Assembly (NCBI RefSeq): GCF_003576455.2
Contig: NZ_CP032869.1
Span: 2,666,001-2,730,000, forward strand
From: Mucilaginibacter celer
GTDB taxonomy: Bacteria > Bacteroidota > Bacteroidia > Sphingobacteriales > Sphingobacteriaceae
Direction: 5' to 3'
Length of the DNA stretch: 64,000 bases
Position numbers and translations under genes: made by a program. Positions within the stretch are counted from its first letter, which is position 1. Every line of letters begins with the position of its first letter. Below are positions 7,663 through 17,098 of this stretch, in pieces. The notes under the pieces are model-generated. The model saw only the letters and a program-made list of their open reading frames with translations, did no database searches and was not told where the DNA came from.

Positions 7663-10572
7663 ATGAAATACATCTACCTCACACTAATGGCAGCCACCCT
7701 CCTCCTATCCGGCTTCTACCTCATCCGCGAACCGATGACTGAACACCTCGAGGACGGAGCCGCCTACCGCTGGCTGAATAAAAAAGTAGAAAACAAACGC
7801 CTGCTTGATGATATGGAAAGCATGGATAACTGGCGCTCTTTCACCTCATCGGGCGTACAGGTTGTTGATGCCCGCAAGGTAATGGTAACACCCGATTCCA
7901 GCAGTTCGGTAGCAACTATCGAACTATCTGATAAGTATGTGCACAGTGGTAAACAGGCATTGCTCATGAACACGCCTACCCGCCTGGCCAACGCGGCACC
8001 TAAAAACGGCAGACACTGGGGACGGTCGGGCGTACGGAGACTTTTTAATGCAGAGGACTGGACAAAATATAACCGAATTTCCATCTGGGTATATCCCGAC
8101 CTGCCCGGTTTTTACACTACCGCGCTGGATTGCCAGTTGTTTAATGATGGCGTAGAAAAACTACCTGCTATTTTTGGCCAGGAAGGTCAAACCTCGCTCA
8201 CACTAAAAAACCATGAGTGGAACCATGTGGTTTGGGAGATCAGCAATGTAGCGAGGGATAAGATCACAGCCTTCGAAATGTCGTACGGGTTATCGGGCAG
8301 TTATCCCGGCGAGGCCGGTAATATCCGTTTTTATTTCGATCAGATGGAACTGGAAGCTGTGAAAGCCGACAAAGTTGAAGGCTGGGATGTTGAACAGGGG
8401 AAGATTTCCTTTGCCCATACAGGCTATCAAAACGGTGCTCAAAAAACAGCCATTGCCAATGGTATAGAGGCGAAAGATTTTAAGCTGGTTAATGCCGATA
8501 ACAGAAAAGTTATTTTGCAGAAGGCCATCCAAAAAACAACATCTCATCTCGGCAATTTCGATGTGCTGGATTTCTCGGAAGTAAACGCGCCTGGGAACTA
8601 TATTTTACATGCAGGCAAGGTTAGCACAAGGCCGTTCAGGATAGATGCCGATCCGTACGAACGTACCGTATGGAAGGCCATTAACTTTTTCTATGCCGAA
8701 CGATGCGGTACAGAAATACCGGGCATCCACGGGCAGGAACATGAAGACTGGCTTTGCGTACACGGCGACAAACGCATTGTTATCAACGGAGGCTGGCATG
8801 ATGCCGGCGACCTCTCACAAAGCTTCGAGGCCACGGAAGAGATCACCTACGCCATGCTAAGCATGGCCGAAAAACTACACGCCCGAAACGAAAACCCTAA
8901 GCTATACCAACGTGTACTGGAAGAGGCTAAATGGGGCCTGGACTGGATCCTGAAAACAAGCTTTGGCGATGGCTATCGTAATACCGGATCTATCAACAGC
9001 CGCCGTACCAATAATATTATTGGCGATGATGACGATGTGATCACCACGGCGCAAAACACGCCAATGGCTAATTTTGAAGCTGCCTCGGTAGAAGCCTACG
9101 GCTACCGGATATTTAAAGATATCGACCCGAGATATGCCAGCTATGCCCTTCAAAAAGCGGAAGCTGATTGGCAGTTTGCCGTAGATGGCCTGTCAAAGCT
9201 AAAACCGGTAACAGATCAATGGCGCGGCACATTCGATTCGAATAATGTGGAAGATGAGCTACCATCGCAGATCATCTTCTCTTCCATCGCGCTATGGAAA
9301 GCCACAGGTAACAATAAATACAAAGAACTCGCCATAAAACAAGCGCCCTATATCACCAATGCCCAACAACGCGAACGCCCGGATTGGGATACGCCGCTTA
9401 CCGGGTTCTTTTATACATCTACAGCTAAAGAGCGCATCCTGCACTATTGCCACCGCGGACGCGAGCAAGCTCCAACCATGGCGCTTACCCAACTTTGCGA
9501 AACTTTTCCGAACGAGAAAGATTGGATAAAATGGTATGCATCGGTTACCCTTTACTCTGAATACCTGAAAACCATCGCCAAATACACCGCGCCTTACAAT
9601 GTGATGCCTGCATCCGTATACACCGATACCGAATATGAAAGCGTACCGGAAAGCCGTCGCGAATCATTTCGCAAGCAGGTTTTAAAAGGCGTACCGCTGG
9701 GTAAAGGCCATTACCTGCGCCTGTTCCCGGTTTGGATGGATTACCGGGGGCATTTCGGTACTATTTTACCGCAGGCCCAGGCACTGGCCAACGCCGCTCA
9801 TTTAAGGGGCGACCTGCCATCGGCGCAACTTTCTATCAATCAATTAGAATGGATCATTGGCCGTAACCCATTCTCGGCAAGTACCATGTATGGCGAGGGA
9901 TATGATTATGTACCGCTTTATACCCCATCATCAGGCGACATGGTGGGCGGCCTGCCGGTAGGCATCCAAACCAAAGATGAAAATGACGCGCCATACTGGC
10001 CCGTTCAAGCCATGTGGACTTATAAAGAAATCTGGGGCCACCCGGTTACCAACTGGATCTGGCTATTGAAAGATGTAGAAGGCCCGGCAATAGTTGATGG
10101 TTTGGCTAACGGCCCGGTTGTTTTTAAAGAGTTAAGTACAGGTTTAACTACTATTGTAAAACCCGATGCTTCAACCAAAAAGTTTAAAGCAAGCCTGCCA
10201 CAAGGGCAATATACGGTTACAAATAACGGCCAATCGCTAAGCCAAACTTTTTTACCGGCTTCAAGCTATCATCTGGATTTGCGTAAGGATAAGTTTTTAA
10301 AATATGAATTATCAAAAACCATATCAGCAAATGGCGAACTGGTTATAAAAGTAAATGTATGGGGAAGCGGGTCACATAATTTCAGCATCCGGGCCGACAA
10401 TTTAAATATTGGCGCAGCCAATAAACAGGTTACCCTTAAGCAAGGCACCCAGTTTAGCTTTGAATGGAAAGGGAGCGTTGATGATAAAAAGGCTCCGTGG
10501 GTGGCTGTGGTTATTCCAGATGGTGATTTGGCGATAAAGAAGGAAATAAGAGGGGCTGATTGGGAAAAATGA
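7663..10572 (+). CDS. Large multidomain glycoside hydrolase family 9 protein
   Basis: 969 residues. An N-terminal hydrophobic segment (YIYLTLMAATLLLSGFYLI) serves as signal peptide or anchor. Residues about 45-235 form a beta-rich module (ISIWVYPDLPGFYTT, FYFDQMEL) like a carbohydrate-binding or LamG-type domain, then an Ig-like segment, then the GH9 catalytic domain from about 325. GGWHDAGDLSQSFEATEE carries the catalytic Asp pair, and QLEWIIGRNPFSASTMYGEGYDY is the late GH9 motif. The C-terminus (about 810-969) is beta-rich. The architecture differs from the GH9 at 1-1737, so they are not a recent duplication. It could act on chitosan or glucosamine oligomers given its neighbours, but cellulase-type specificity cannot be excluded. 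Confidence 0.85.
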   Translation: MKYIYLTLMAATLLLSGFYLIREPMTEHLEDGAAYRWLNKKVENKRLLDDMESMDNWRSFTSSGVQVVDARKVMVTPDSSSSVATIELSDKYVHSGKQALLMNTPTRLANAAPKNGRHWGRSGVRRLFNAEDWTKYNRISIWVYPDLPGFYTTALDCQLFNDGVEKLPAIFGQEGQTSLTLKNHEWNHVVWEISNVARDKITAFEMSYGLSGSYPGEAGNIRFYFDQMELEAVKADKVEGWDVEQGKISFAHTGYQNGAQKTAIANGIEAKDFKLVNADNRKVILQKAIQKTTSHLGNFDVLDFSEVNAPGNYILHAGKVSTRPFRIDADPYERTVWKAINFFYAERCGTEIPGIHGQEHEDWLCVHGDKRIVINGGWHDAGDLSQSFEATEEITYAMLSMAEKLHARNENPKLYQRVLEEAKWGLDWILKTSFGDGYRNTGSINSRRTNNIIGDDDDVITTAQNTPMANFEAASVEAYGYRIFKDIDPRYASYALQKAEADWQFAVDGLSKLKPVTDQWRGTFDSNNVEDELPSQIIFSSIALWKATGNNKYKELAIKQAPYITNAQQRERPDWDTPLTGFFYTSTAKERILHYCHRGREQAPTMALTQLCETFPNEKDWIKWYASVTLYSEYLKTIAKYTAPYNVMPASVYTDTEYESVPESRRESFRKQVLKGVPLGKGHYLRLFPVWMDYRGHFGTILPQAQALANAAHLRGDLPSAQLSINQLEWIIGRNPFSASTMYGEGYDYVPLYTPSSGDMVGGLPVGIQTKDENDAPYWPVQAMWTYKEIWGHPVTNWIWLLKDVEGPAIVDGLANGPVVFKELSTGLTTIVKPDASTKKFKASLPQGQYTVTNNGQSLSQTFLPASSYHLDLRKDKFLKYELSKTISANGELVIKVNVWGSGSHNFSIRADNLNIGAANKQVTLKQGTQFSFEWKGSVDDKKAPWVAVVIPDGDLAIKKEIRGADWEK

Positions 10573-10633
10573 AGCTAATCAGCATCATCATAAAAGTAGC
10601 ATTATGAAACGTACCTGTAACAAAAGAGCGTGG

Positions 10634-10756
10634 GGCTGACAGAAAAGCGGGCCGGGAGTATGGCCCGCGGGCTGAAGCTTTTTTCTGTCTTGACTTTTTG
10701 GTTACTTTTGTGTCAAGACAAAAGTAACAGCCCCCGCGGCAAATGAGCTGCCAATG
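10634..10756 (+). repeat. Dispersed intergenic repeat, copy 1
   Basis: About 120 bp starting at GGCTGACAGAAAAGCGGGCC and ending in GCCAATG. It is nearly identical, in the same orientation, to 16914-17028. Internally it can form alternative hairpins: TGTCTTGA with TCAAGACA, and GTTACTTTTG with CAAAAGTAAC. The two copies bracket the chitinase/acyltransferase/beta-helix operon. Confidence 0.75.
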
Positions 10757-10873
10757 ATTGTGCTATTGAACTAAGGTTGTTATATAATGTAAGTTAACGA
10801 ATGCCGCATGCTAATTAACGCGAATAGTTCCATCGCCATTGCGTTACAAACGCAAACCCATTTTAAGCCCTCG

Positions 10874-10916
10874 TTTTAAACGAGCGCAAGTTAATTTTAA
10901 ACGAGCGCAAGGTTAA
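10874..10916. repeat. Two-copy tandem repeat (about 21 bp)
   Basis: TTTTAAACGAGCGCAAGTTAA is followed directly by the same unit with one inserted G. The first copy also forms a small palindrome (CTCGTTTTAAACGAG, from 10870). Non-coding, between the GH9 and GH18 gene ends. Confidence 0.5.
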
Positions 10917-10930
10917 TTCATACCAAAACA

Positions 10931-10960
10931 AAAAGCCGCCCGATAATTCAGGCGGCTTTT
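10931..10960 (-). terminator. Terminator of the chitinase operon
   Basis: Arms AAAAGCCGCC (10931-10940) and GGCGGCTTTT (10951-10960) pair perfectly. Read on the minus strand the hairpin is followed by TTTGTTTTGG, about 26 nt past the GH18 stop codon. Confidence 0.75.
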
Positions 10961-10985
10961 CCTTTGTACAAGATTTAGGCTATTA

Positions 10986-12128
10986 TTAATCTAAATGACC
11001 GTTTGCTGCATCAAGCAGGTACCCTTTTTTATCATCAGCATACTCCCAAAACATCACCCCGGCCATTCCCTGCCTTTTAACATATTTACACTTCTTTTTA
11101 ATCGACCATTCATCATCAAATGATATAAACTGCCGGGTTACCGTGTTATACAGGTACGGTGCCTGAGCGCTTTTATCCCGGTAGTATTTAAAGTCTTTAT
11201 TGGCTTCAAGGCTATCCTTAATAAAGGTATAGCTTCCGCCACGCATCCTTTCGAGGCTTTTTGACCCCAAACCGGTTTTGGTACTATCAGACACCCTTAC
11301 CGATCTTCCATAAAACGCCATTCCCAACACCAGTTTTTCGCGCGGAACACCGGCATCAATAAACGCCTGTGTACCGGCATCCGAGTTATTTTCGGTTTTG
11401 AGGTACTTGGAGGCGTAGAGGCCTGTGTGGTGTACGGCTAAGTCGGCACCGTAGTCATAAGTCATCAAATTGATGTAATCGAGTAGTTTGCCTACTTTAT
11501 CCATTTCGGTGTTTTGGGTAAAGCGTTTAAAGGCTCCTACTGCTGCGGTAAGTAATTGCTTTTGGCCGGTTTCTTTTTCCAGTTTATCCAGTTCGGCACG
11601 TAGTTCAACAAACATCAGCGTAAAATTCACTTTATCTTCGGGGCGGTATTTATTTCCATCGCCATAGGCATTGGGGTACTCCCAGTCAATATCCACGCCA
11701 TCCATTTTAAAGCGGCGAACAATATCAACCGCACTCACGGCAAAAGCTTTCCGGCCGGTATCGGTAAGCGCCATATCCGAGAAATTTTTACTCCAGCTCC
11801 AGCCTCCTATCGAGATTAATACTTTCAGCGCCGGATTCTTTTTCTTCAACCCAACCAGGTATTTAAAATTGGCGGTATCGGTACGGCGGAACCTTAATGA
11901 GGCCCGGTTACGCTGCACATCCACAAAGGCATAATTAATATGTGTAAGTTTTTTAGCGTCGACCATATTGGTATCCAACAGCCCGCGGAAACCGCCCACA
12001 TAGCCAATAATTACATGCTTTTTTTGTTTTACCTTCTGTGCATTCGCGGTATAAAAAGCCAATATCAGGCATGTAAGCACCCCGGCAAGGCGCAGCGCCT
12101 TGCTAAATTTTAAATTTGTTGTCATCAT
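10986..12128 (-). CDS. Secreted GH18 chitinase-like glycoside hydrolase
   Basis: 380 residues with a signal peptide (hydrophobic run ending near FYTANA, residue 30) and a single GH18 TIM barrel. The substrate motif SIGGWSWS lies at 106-113 and the catalytic DGVDIDWEYP gives Asp143, Asp146, Asp148 and the acid Glu150, all intact. The YDY motif (LMTYDYGAD) and the closing GVMFWEYADD tryptophan strand are also present. It should hydrolyse beta-1,4-GlcNAc linkages in chitin or related polymers with substrate-assisted catalysis. No chitin-binding domain is attached, so soluble oligomers are plausible. It is the last gene of a three-gene operon, 21 nt after the acyltransferase gene. Confidence 0.9.
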   Translation of the reverse strand: MMTTNLKFSKALRLAGVLTCLILAFYTANAQKVKQKKHVIIGYVGGFRGLLDTNMVDAKKLTHINYAFVDVQRNRASLRFRRTDTANFKYLVGLKKKNPALKVLISIGGWSWSKNFSDMALTDTGRKAFAVSAVDIVRRFKMDGVDIDWEYPNAYGDGNKYRPEDKVNFTLMFVELRAELDKLEKETGQKQLLTAAVGAFKRFTQNTEMDKVGKLLDYINLMTYDYGADLAVHHTGLYASKYLKTENNSDAGTQAFIDAGVPREKLVLGMAFYGRSVRVSDSTKTGLGSKSLERMRGGSYTFIKDSLEANKDFKYYRDKSAQAPYLYNTVTRQFISFDDEWSIKKKCKYVKRQGMAGVMFWEYADDKKGYLLDAANGHLD

Positions 12129-12149
12129 AATTGTTTAGAGATGAAAGGT

Positions 12150-13409
12150 TTAAATTTTAAGTCGCAATCGTTTCTTTTCCATCAGGCCAACCAGCAGTAT
12201 AATCAAAAACGCGGTGGCAAATGATCGCAACAGGCCGGGGAAGCCGTTGTTGATCAGGCTGGGATATCGTACATTAAACAGCTCGAGAATAAATACCTGG
12301 AAATATGGAATAAGGTAACAGGTTAAAGTGCTTGTGCCTGCGGGCTTGATCCACTTAAAAGCATTTACCTTGCCCTTAACATCAACCACGTAAATCAATA
12401 TCAAAAAAGCCAGCGTGGTAATGCCCGAACAAATAAACACCCAGGCCGGTGTTGAACGGATTTTAGAAATCCCCTCGGCATAAGGCCTTATCGCGAAGCC
12501 GGCCACCAAAAACAACACGCCGATAATAGCCAGCGTTGCCCAGATGCGCTGAGTTTTGCCCTGCTCAACCAGCCTGGCATAAATGCCCGAGATAACCACG
12601 CCACCCATGGTTAGCGTCATGGTCGAGGCATCGTGGATGATCCATAACGGTTTTAAAAATATGATGGCATTGCCAATAAAAGTACCGGTAACATCATCGC
12701 CTGCAATTTTTACTATCGATTCATCGCGCATTACTTTTATTTTAAATACACTATGCGCAATGATATTGATGGCTGCCAAAACTATCCAGGCTACAATGAG
12801 CGAATTGAGTTTTCCCTTCACCATAAAATAAATCAGCGCACATACCAGGTACGACCAGCCTATCAACCCTAAAATTCCCCACCATGATGGTTCCATGCCG
12901 TGTACATCGCCATCTTCGCCGCCTTTATAAACCACCGCCATGGCCACCAGCATGGCTATGCCTAAAATTTGAAGCGCATATTTTTTTCCTTTAGCCATGG
13001 TTTCGGGATAATCAAGCCAGATAAGGAAAAATGCCGTAGTGATAACCAGAGCCCAAACTGCTTTGGAGATAAGTGCTGCCGATGAGTTGAACTCTTCGAG
13101 ATTTACGTGGAAAAACCCCATGATAAGCAACGCAGCACTGCGGATGAGGATGTAAAACAAAACTTCCTTTGCACTATCGCCTTTTTTGATGCGGTTATTA
13201 ATAGCAAAAGGCAACGACAAGCCTACAATAAACAAAAACGCCGGGAAAATAGTATCGGCAAAACCCATCCTGTCTTCAAAACCTTTGGCATGATCAATCC
13301 ATTCGGGAATATGCCTTACTCCGCTGGCATCGTTAACAAATATCATCAGGAGCATGGTGATGGCCCGCAAAACATCGATAGATAAAAGGCGTTTGGGTAA
13401 TTGTTGCAT
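12150..13409 (-). CDS. NagX-type membrane acyltransferase (DUF5009, HGSNAT-like)
   Basis: 419 residues and around ten predicted membrane segments. It opens with KRLLSIDVLRAITMLLMIFVND, the signature of the DUF5009/YeiB group related to heparan-alpha-glucosaminide N-acetyltransferase; a conserved loop with FADTIFPAFLFIVGLSLPFA follows. Family members called NagX occur in GlcNAc gene clusters and are thought to transfer an acyl group across the inner membrane to an amino sugar. In this locus it could N-acetylate glucosamine residues in the periplasm, which would divert them from the PTS or prepare them for GH18 products; this is inference. It lies 19 nt downstream of the beta-helix gene and 21 nt upstream of the chitinase. 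Confidence 0.8.
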   Translation of the reverse strand: MQQLPKRLLSIDVLRAITMLLMIFVNDASGVRHIPEWIDHAKGFEDRMGFADTIFPAFLFIVGLSLPFAINNRIKKGDSAKEVLFYILIRSAALLIMGFFHVNLEEFNSSAALISKAVWALVITTAFFLIWLDYPETMAKGKKYALQILGIAMLVAMAVVYKGGEDGDVHGMEPSWWGILGLIGWSYLVCALIYFMVKGKLNSLIVAWIVLAAINIIAHSVFKIKVMRDESIVKIAGDDVTGTFIGNAIIFLKPLWIIHDASTMTLTMGGVVISGIYARLVEQGKTQRIWATLAIIGVLFLVAGFAIRPYAEGISKIRSTPAWVFICSGITTLAFLILIYVVDVKGKVNAFKWIKPAGTSTLTCYLIPYFQVFILELFNVRYPSLINNGFPGLLRSFATAFLIILLVGLMEKKRLRLKI

Positions 13410-13428
13410 TGAATTGTAATTAGGCTTG

Positions 13429-16400
13429 TTATTTTATTTTTACTAAAAACAGTGAGTTATGACTGGTGATGTACAAAGTGTTATTACCGGGCCCGCCAAA
13501 AGTTAAACCCGTTGGGCGCTCGGGTACTTTTATTTCGCCGGTTTGTTTGCCGGTACCATCGTAAATGTACACTTGTCCGTCGGCTATGTATACGTTGCCC
13601 TGAGCATCGGTGGCCGAGGCAAACTCACCTCTTTCGGCAAAATATTTCAAATCGCTGATATAGCCCTCGTTGTTCACTGTGGTACTAACAGTTCGCTTAT
13701 CGTACTCATCGCTGCTGTACATTGGTTTACCGGGATAAGCCTGCGCTAATGCTGTTGAACGGGCCAGGTCATAAACTACCGGGATAATAGTAACACCATC
13801 GGGGGCAACGAAACACTCGGTTGGTTTATTTACCGTAACGGTATTAAAATCATGGTAATCCCGCCAGCGGTGGGCCGGGTATAAAGCTTTATATACCTGC
13901 TTCACCTGCCCCATGGGTATGGTATTCAGCTTTTGGATCGATTCATCCGCATTTTCGGGATTAATTGAATATGCCCAGCTTGCAAAACCCGAGTTACCCC
14001 AGCAGCTAAAAGATGTACCTGATGCATCAGCAGGATTATCAAATTTTTCGGGCTTACCGTTCACCAAATACCCAGGCTTCGGAACATATTTAAACACAAC
14101 CAGCAGGTTATCATTTTTATCGCAGGCTAATGAAAGCGGCTCCCATGGATAATCGGCTAATAAGCTGATCTGCCTGGTTACCGACGACCATTTGTAGATC
14201 CTCTTCATCCGTTGCTCGCTGAAGTAAACATTCCCCTTGCTATCCGCACAGGCTGCCGAAGCAAACTCAAATCCCGTAGCAAGTTTGGTAACTGAACCAT
14301 TAGCCGGAACATTGACTGTATTATTTTGGTCACCAATATAAAGCCTCGCAAATTCCCATGGCCTTACCTCCGTACTGCTGTTGATATCATACAGCGGCAG
14401 GGTACTGGTGTATTTGATCTGGCTGTAATTATGCACGTTCAGCATTTCGATATTTTTGCCGCCCGATTTGCGGATAGAATACGGCGCTGGTTTATTAACC
14501 CTGATCACCCTGAACATATACAGGTTGGCAAATACCATATTGCTTGAATTTTCCAGTTCCATAGGCTGGCATTCGGTACTTTCGCGACTTTCCTCTTCCA
14601 TCTGCATGGCATACACTTTCCAGTTGGCTACGTTATTGAAACGAACTTCATTGCGCACGTGGTGCTCTATCGACATGGCGTAGATCCTGCCTGGCGTTTG
14701 AGTGTTTGAAATATAAGTACCCGCAGTTGCGTAAGTATTGGCACTCCAGATATCTTTAAAAGTACCGCCGCCGCCATCGGTTATCCAAAGGCTCCAGTAC
14801 TGTGTATCCCATGATGCATCACCACCGTTTTGCGTGCGACTATATGCCCTTCCCGGGGCTGTAGCTGTACCTGTTTTGCTTGTAGGCATACCAATCCGTT
14901 GCATACTACCATGCCCTCCTACAAACTTCACATCATTCATGTATGATTTTTCGCCGGCCATCCATTTACAGGCTAAGGCTCGCGGATTATCGGCGCTGGT
15001 ACAAAGGCCTATTCCGCTTAAAATATTATCGCCGCCTTTTGATGATTCGAGCAAGGCAACCGGCGCACCAAAACCGCCGAAGGCCGGTGTGTTATCGGCA
15101 ATTAAAAATTGTGTGGCTATGGGGTTAAGTCCTATCAGTTTGGTATCAGGTTTCAGTTTAATAGTTTGACTAACGCGATACCAGCCTTGCGGTACATATA
15201 TGGTCTCGTATTTGTCTACTGCCGCCTGGATAGCCTGCGTATCATCAGTAACACCATCGCCTTTAGCACCCAGAGCTTTTAAATTTGCCCAGGTATTGAT
15301 AGCAGGAAAATCGGGGATATCTTTTTGAAAGGGCTCCGGTAAAGTGCTTAGCTTTTCCTGCTCATTAATGGTTTTGTACTGCGGTTCGGCATCAAGCCCA
15401 TCTATTTGCAGTCCGTTTGTGAAATTTTTAATACGATAGATAGGTCCTGCTCCCGGTGTAGTTTTTCCGCTGCGGCGATAGCTGGCCAGTACCGGTACAT
15501 TACGGCACACCACATTGCGCAGGTTAATCTGGTTAAAAGCATTGTCCTCGTTGCTGATAATGATCGCCGCACTGCGCACATCTTCAAAGCGGCAATCCTC
15601 CATAAAAAGCTTTTCATGATAATTTGGGTTGATGCTGATAACCGCAGGCACATTTTTAACATTCATGCGCACAATGGTCAATCCCGCTTCCTGCGTGCGG
15701 ATGGCTGCTTCGCGCTGGCCTTCAAAATAAGTATCAACCATCATAAACTGCCAGCCCGGCGATGGCTTGGTGGTATAAATGCCATATTGCCCGCCAAAAA
15801 AACGCACATCTTCCATCTCGTTACCTACATCAAACATCCCGGCCAGGCCTTTACCAATTTGCACATCAACATGGGCTATAAAGCTGTGCTGGGCAAAGTG
15901 CGTGCGCATGGCTACAGCATAAGGATTACCATCCTCTATTTTGAGGTTGATGTTGGATATTGAACTGTAAAAAGTTGAAGCCCCGGCATCATGCACCTCG
16001 TCGCCGGGTTTGGATAGGTTACTCACAAACCAAAACATGTATTTGGCATGGCCTTTATCATTCTCATACTCTGTTTGAAAGCCGGGAGAGTTTTTGGCAA
16101 GGATGATTTGCGGACGGTTTTTACCATAGCCTATCAGGCGCACGGCGGTAGGTATATAAATGGTTTTTGAGACGAGGTATTTCCCTTCGGGGATGAACAG
16201 CACACCGAAATTGTGTTCGGTTTTTACTTTGGTGATGGCAGCCTGCAACTCATCAGATACATCTGTTTTGCCATCGGCTTTGATCTTAAAATTTTCGGGC
16301 GTAAAATAAACGGCGTCCGAATCCTGTAACCGGGCCGGATAAATTGATTTGCCACCTTCATCTTTTTTAATCGGCGCGGATGTACCAAGGCAAACGTTTT

Positions 16401-16443
16401 GGATAAAAACAAACAGGGCAATTAACAGGGTTAACTTTTTCAC
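13429..16443 (-). CDS. Secreted double beta-helix (pectate-lyase-3-like) protein with C-terminal beta-propeller
   Basis: 1004 residues with an N-terminal signal peptide. Residues about 45-370 form one right-handed beta-helix of the pectate_lyase_3/GH28-related type (IKADGKTDVSDELQAAITKV, then GVLFIPEGKYLVSKTI). A second starts near 385 (LKALGAKGDGVTDDTQAIQA, then IYVPQGWYRVSQTI) and runs to about 730. The remaining 270 residues look like an NHL/SMP-30-type beta-propeller (ACADSKGNVYFSEQRMKRIYKWS, ATDAQGNVYIADGQVYIYDG). The paired GDGxTDDT blocks are typical of GH55-like proteins. Activity is unknown; it may be a polysaccharide lyase, hydrolase or epimerase. It is the first gene of an operon with the NagX-like and GH18 genes and carries the shared GTAGTG operator upstream. 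Confidence 0.75.
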   Translation of the reverse strand: MKKLTLLIALFVFIQNVCLGTSAPIKKDEGGKSIYPARLQDSDAVYFTPENFKIKADGKTDVSDELQAAITKVKTEHNFGVLFIPEGKYLVSKTIYIPTAVRLIGYGKNRPQIILAKNSPGFQTEYENDKGHAKYMFWFVSNLSKPGDEVHDAGASTFYSSISNINLKIEDGNPYAVAMRTHFAQHSFIAHVDVQIGKGLAGMFDVGNEMEDVRFFGGQYGIYTTKPSPGWQFMMVDTYFEGQREAAIRTQEAGLTIVRMNVKNVPAVISINPNYHEKLFMEDCRFEDVRSAAIIISNEDNAFNQINLRNVVCRNVPVLASYRRSGKTTPGAGPIYRIKNFTNGLQIDGLDAEPQYKTINEQEKLSTLPEPFQKDIPDFPAINTWANLKALGAKGDGVTDDTQAIQAAVDKYETIYVPQGWYRVSQTIKLKPDTKLIGLNPIATQFLIADNTPAFGGFGAPVALLESSKGGDNILSGIGLCTSADNPRALACKWMAGEKSYMNDVKFVGGHGSMQRIGMPTSKTGTATAPGRAYSRTQNGGDASWDTQYWSLWITDGGGGTFKDIWSANTYATAGTYISNTQTPGRIYAMSIEHHVRNEVRFNNVANWKVYAMQMEEESRESTECQPMELENSSNMVFANLYMFRVIRVNKPAPYSIRKSGGKNIEMLNVHNYSQIKYTSTLPLYDINSSTEVRPWEFARLYIGDQNNTVNVPANGSVTKLATGFEFASAACADSKGNVYFSEQRMKRIYKWSSVTRQISLLADYPWEPLSLACDKNDNLLVVFKYVPKPGYLVNGKPEKFDNPADASGTSFSCWGNSGFASWAYSINPENADESIQKLNTIPMGQVKQVYKALYPAHRWRDYHDFNTVTVNKPTECFVAPDGVTIIPVVYDLARSTALAQAYPGKPMYSSDEYDKRTVSTTVNNEGYISDLKYFAERGEFASATDAQGNVYIADGQVYIYDGTGKQTGEIKVPERPTGLTFGGPGNNTLYITSHNSLFLVKIK

Positions 16444-16605
16444 TTCAGGTTATAATAATGGTTTATACGGCGTGGGTTACGGCATCCAATCTACATCATA
16501 AATTGTTATATTATTTTAACACCCGATGTAAAATTGCTGATAGCAAATTGTGATAACCAACCCTGCAAATGTATCCGATAGGGCTATCAGATGCGATTAT
16601 TACGG

Positions 16606-16622
16606 CACTACATCACCACTAC
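16606..16622 (-). promoter_or_regulatory. Direct-repeat operator candidate upstream of beta-helix operon
   Basis: Minus strand reads GTAGTGGTGATGTAGTG: two GTAGTG units again 11 bp apart, 163 bp upstream of the start at 16443. It differs from the 1832 and 1992 sites only inside the 5-bp spacer and in the flanking base, while the hexamers are unchanged. Confidence 0.55.
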
Positions 16623-16913
16623 GCTATGTAACATTATAGGTAAAGTGCTGATACAAAAGAAAAGGATAGCGTTGATAATGAAGAGAGAAAGCGAGATCTG
16701 GAATTATACCCGGAAGTTGTTTAAAAAATGAAAAGTATTCAGTGCCTGTAAATGATTAAAAAAAAGTTATATCTCCAAAACTAATTGCGAGTATCCATCA
16801 GGAAAAAAAAGTAACGATGTGTAAAAATCATATCTGATAATCAATAATTTATAATCACATCATTGCAAGTTATTGAATGTCAAATGCTTTTTTAAATGAG
16901 CGGTGGCCTGACA
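16623..16913. other. AT-rich intergenic stretch, no gene seen
   Basis: No open frame of note and no hairpin terminator is visible between the operator candidate and the dispersed repeat. It probably holds only the far upstream region of the beta-helix operon. Confidence 0.4.
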
Positions 16914-17028
16914 GAAAAGCGGGCCGGGAGTTGGCCTCGCGGGCTGAAGCTTTTTTCTGTCTTGATTTTTTGGTTACTTTTGTATCAAGACAAAAGTAAC
17001 AGCCTCCGCGGCAAATGAGCGGCCAATG
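16914..17028 (+). repeat. Dispersed intergenic repeat, copy 2
   Basis: Same sequence and orientation as 10634-10756, with a few substitutions (GACTTTTTGG to GATTTTTTGG, GTGTCAAG to GTATCAAG) and a short deletion. Stem sequences GTTACTTTTG and CAAAAGTAAC are preserved, which suggests that the fold matters. Confidence 0.75.
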
Positions 17029-17098
17029 TTAGTAAGATAGGAACTGGCCGTTGTGAATCCCAATAGCCGCTGCGAGAAATTTTCGTTTCTTAATTATA

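Noticed and set aside
1..16443. Classical SusC/SusD polysaccharide utilisation locus
   Set aside because: No SusC/SusD pair is found in this region; the only TonB receptor (32455-34836) is 16 kb away, lacks a SusD partner and belongs to another operon.
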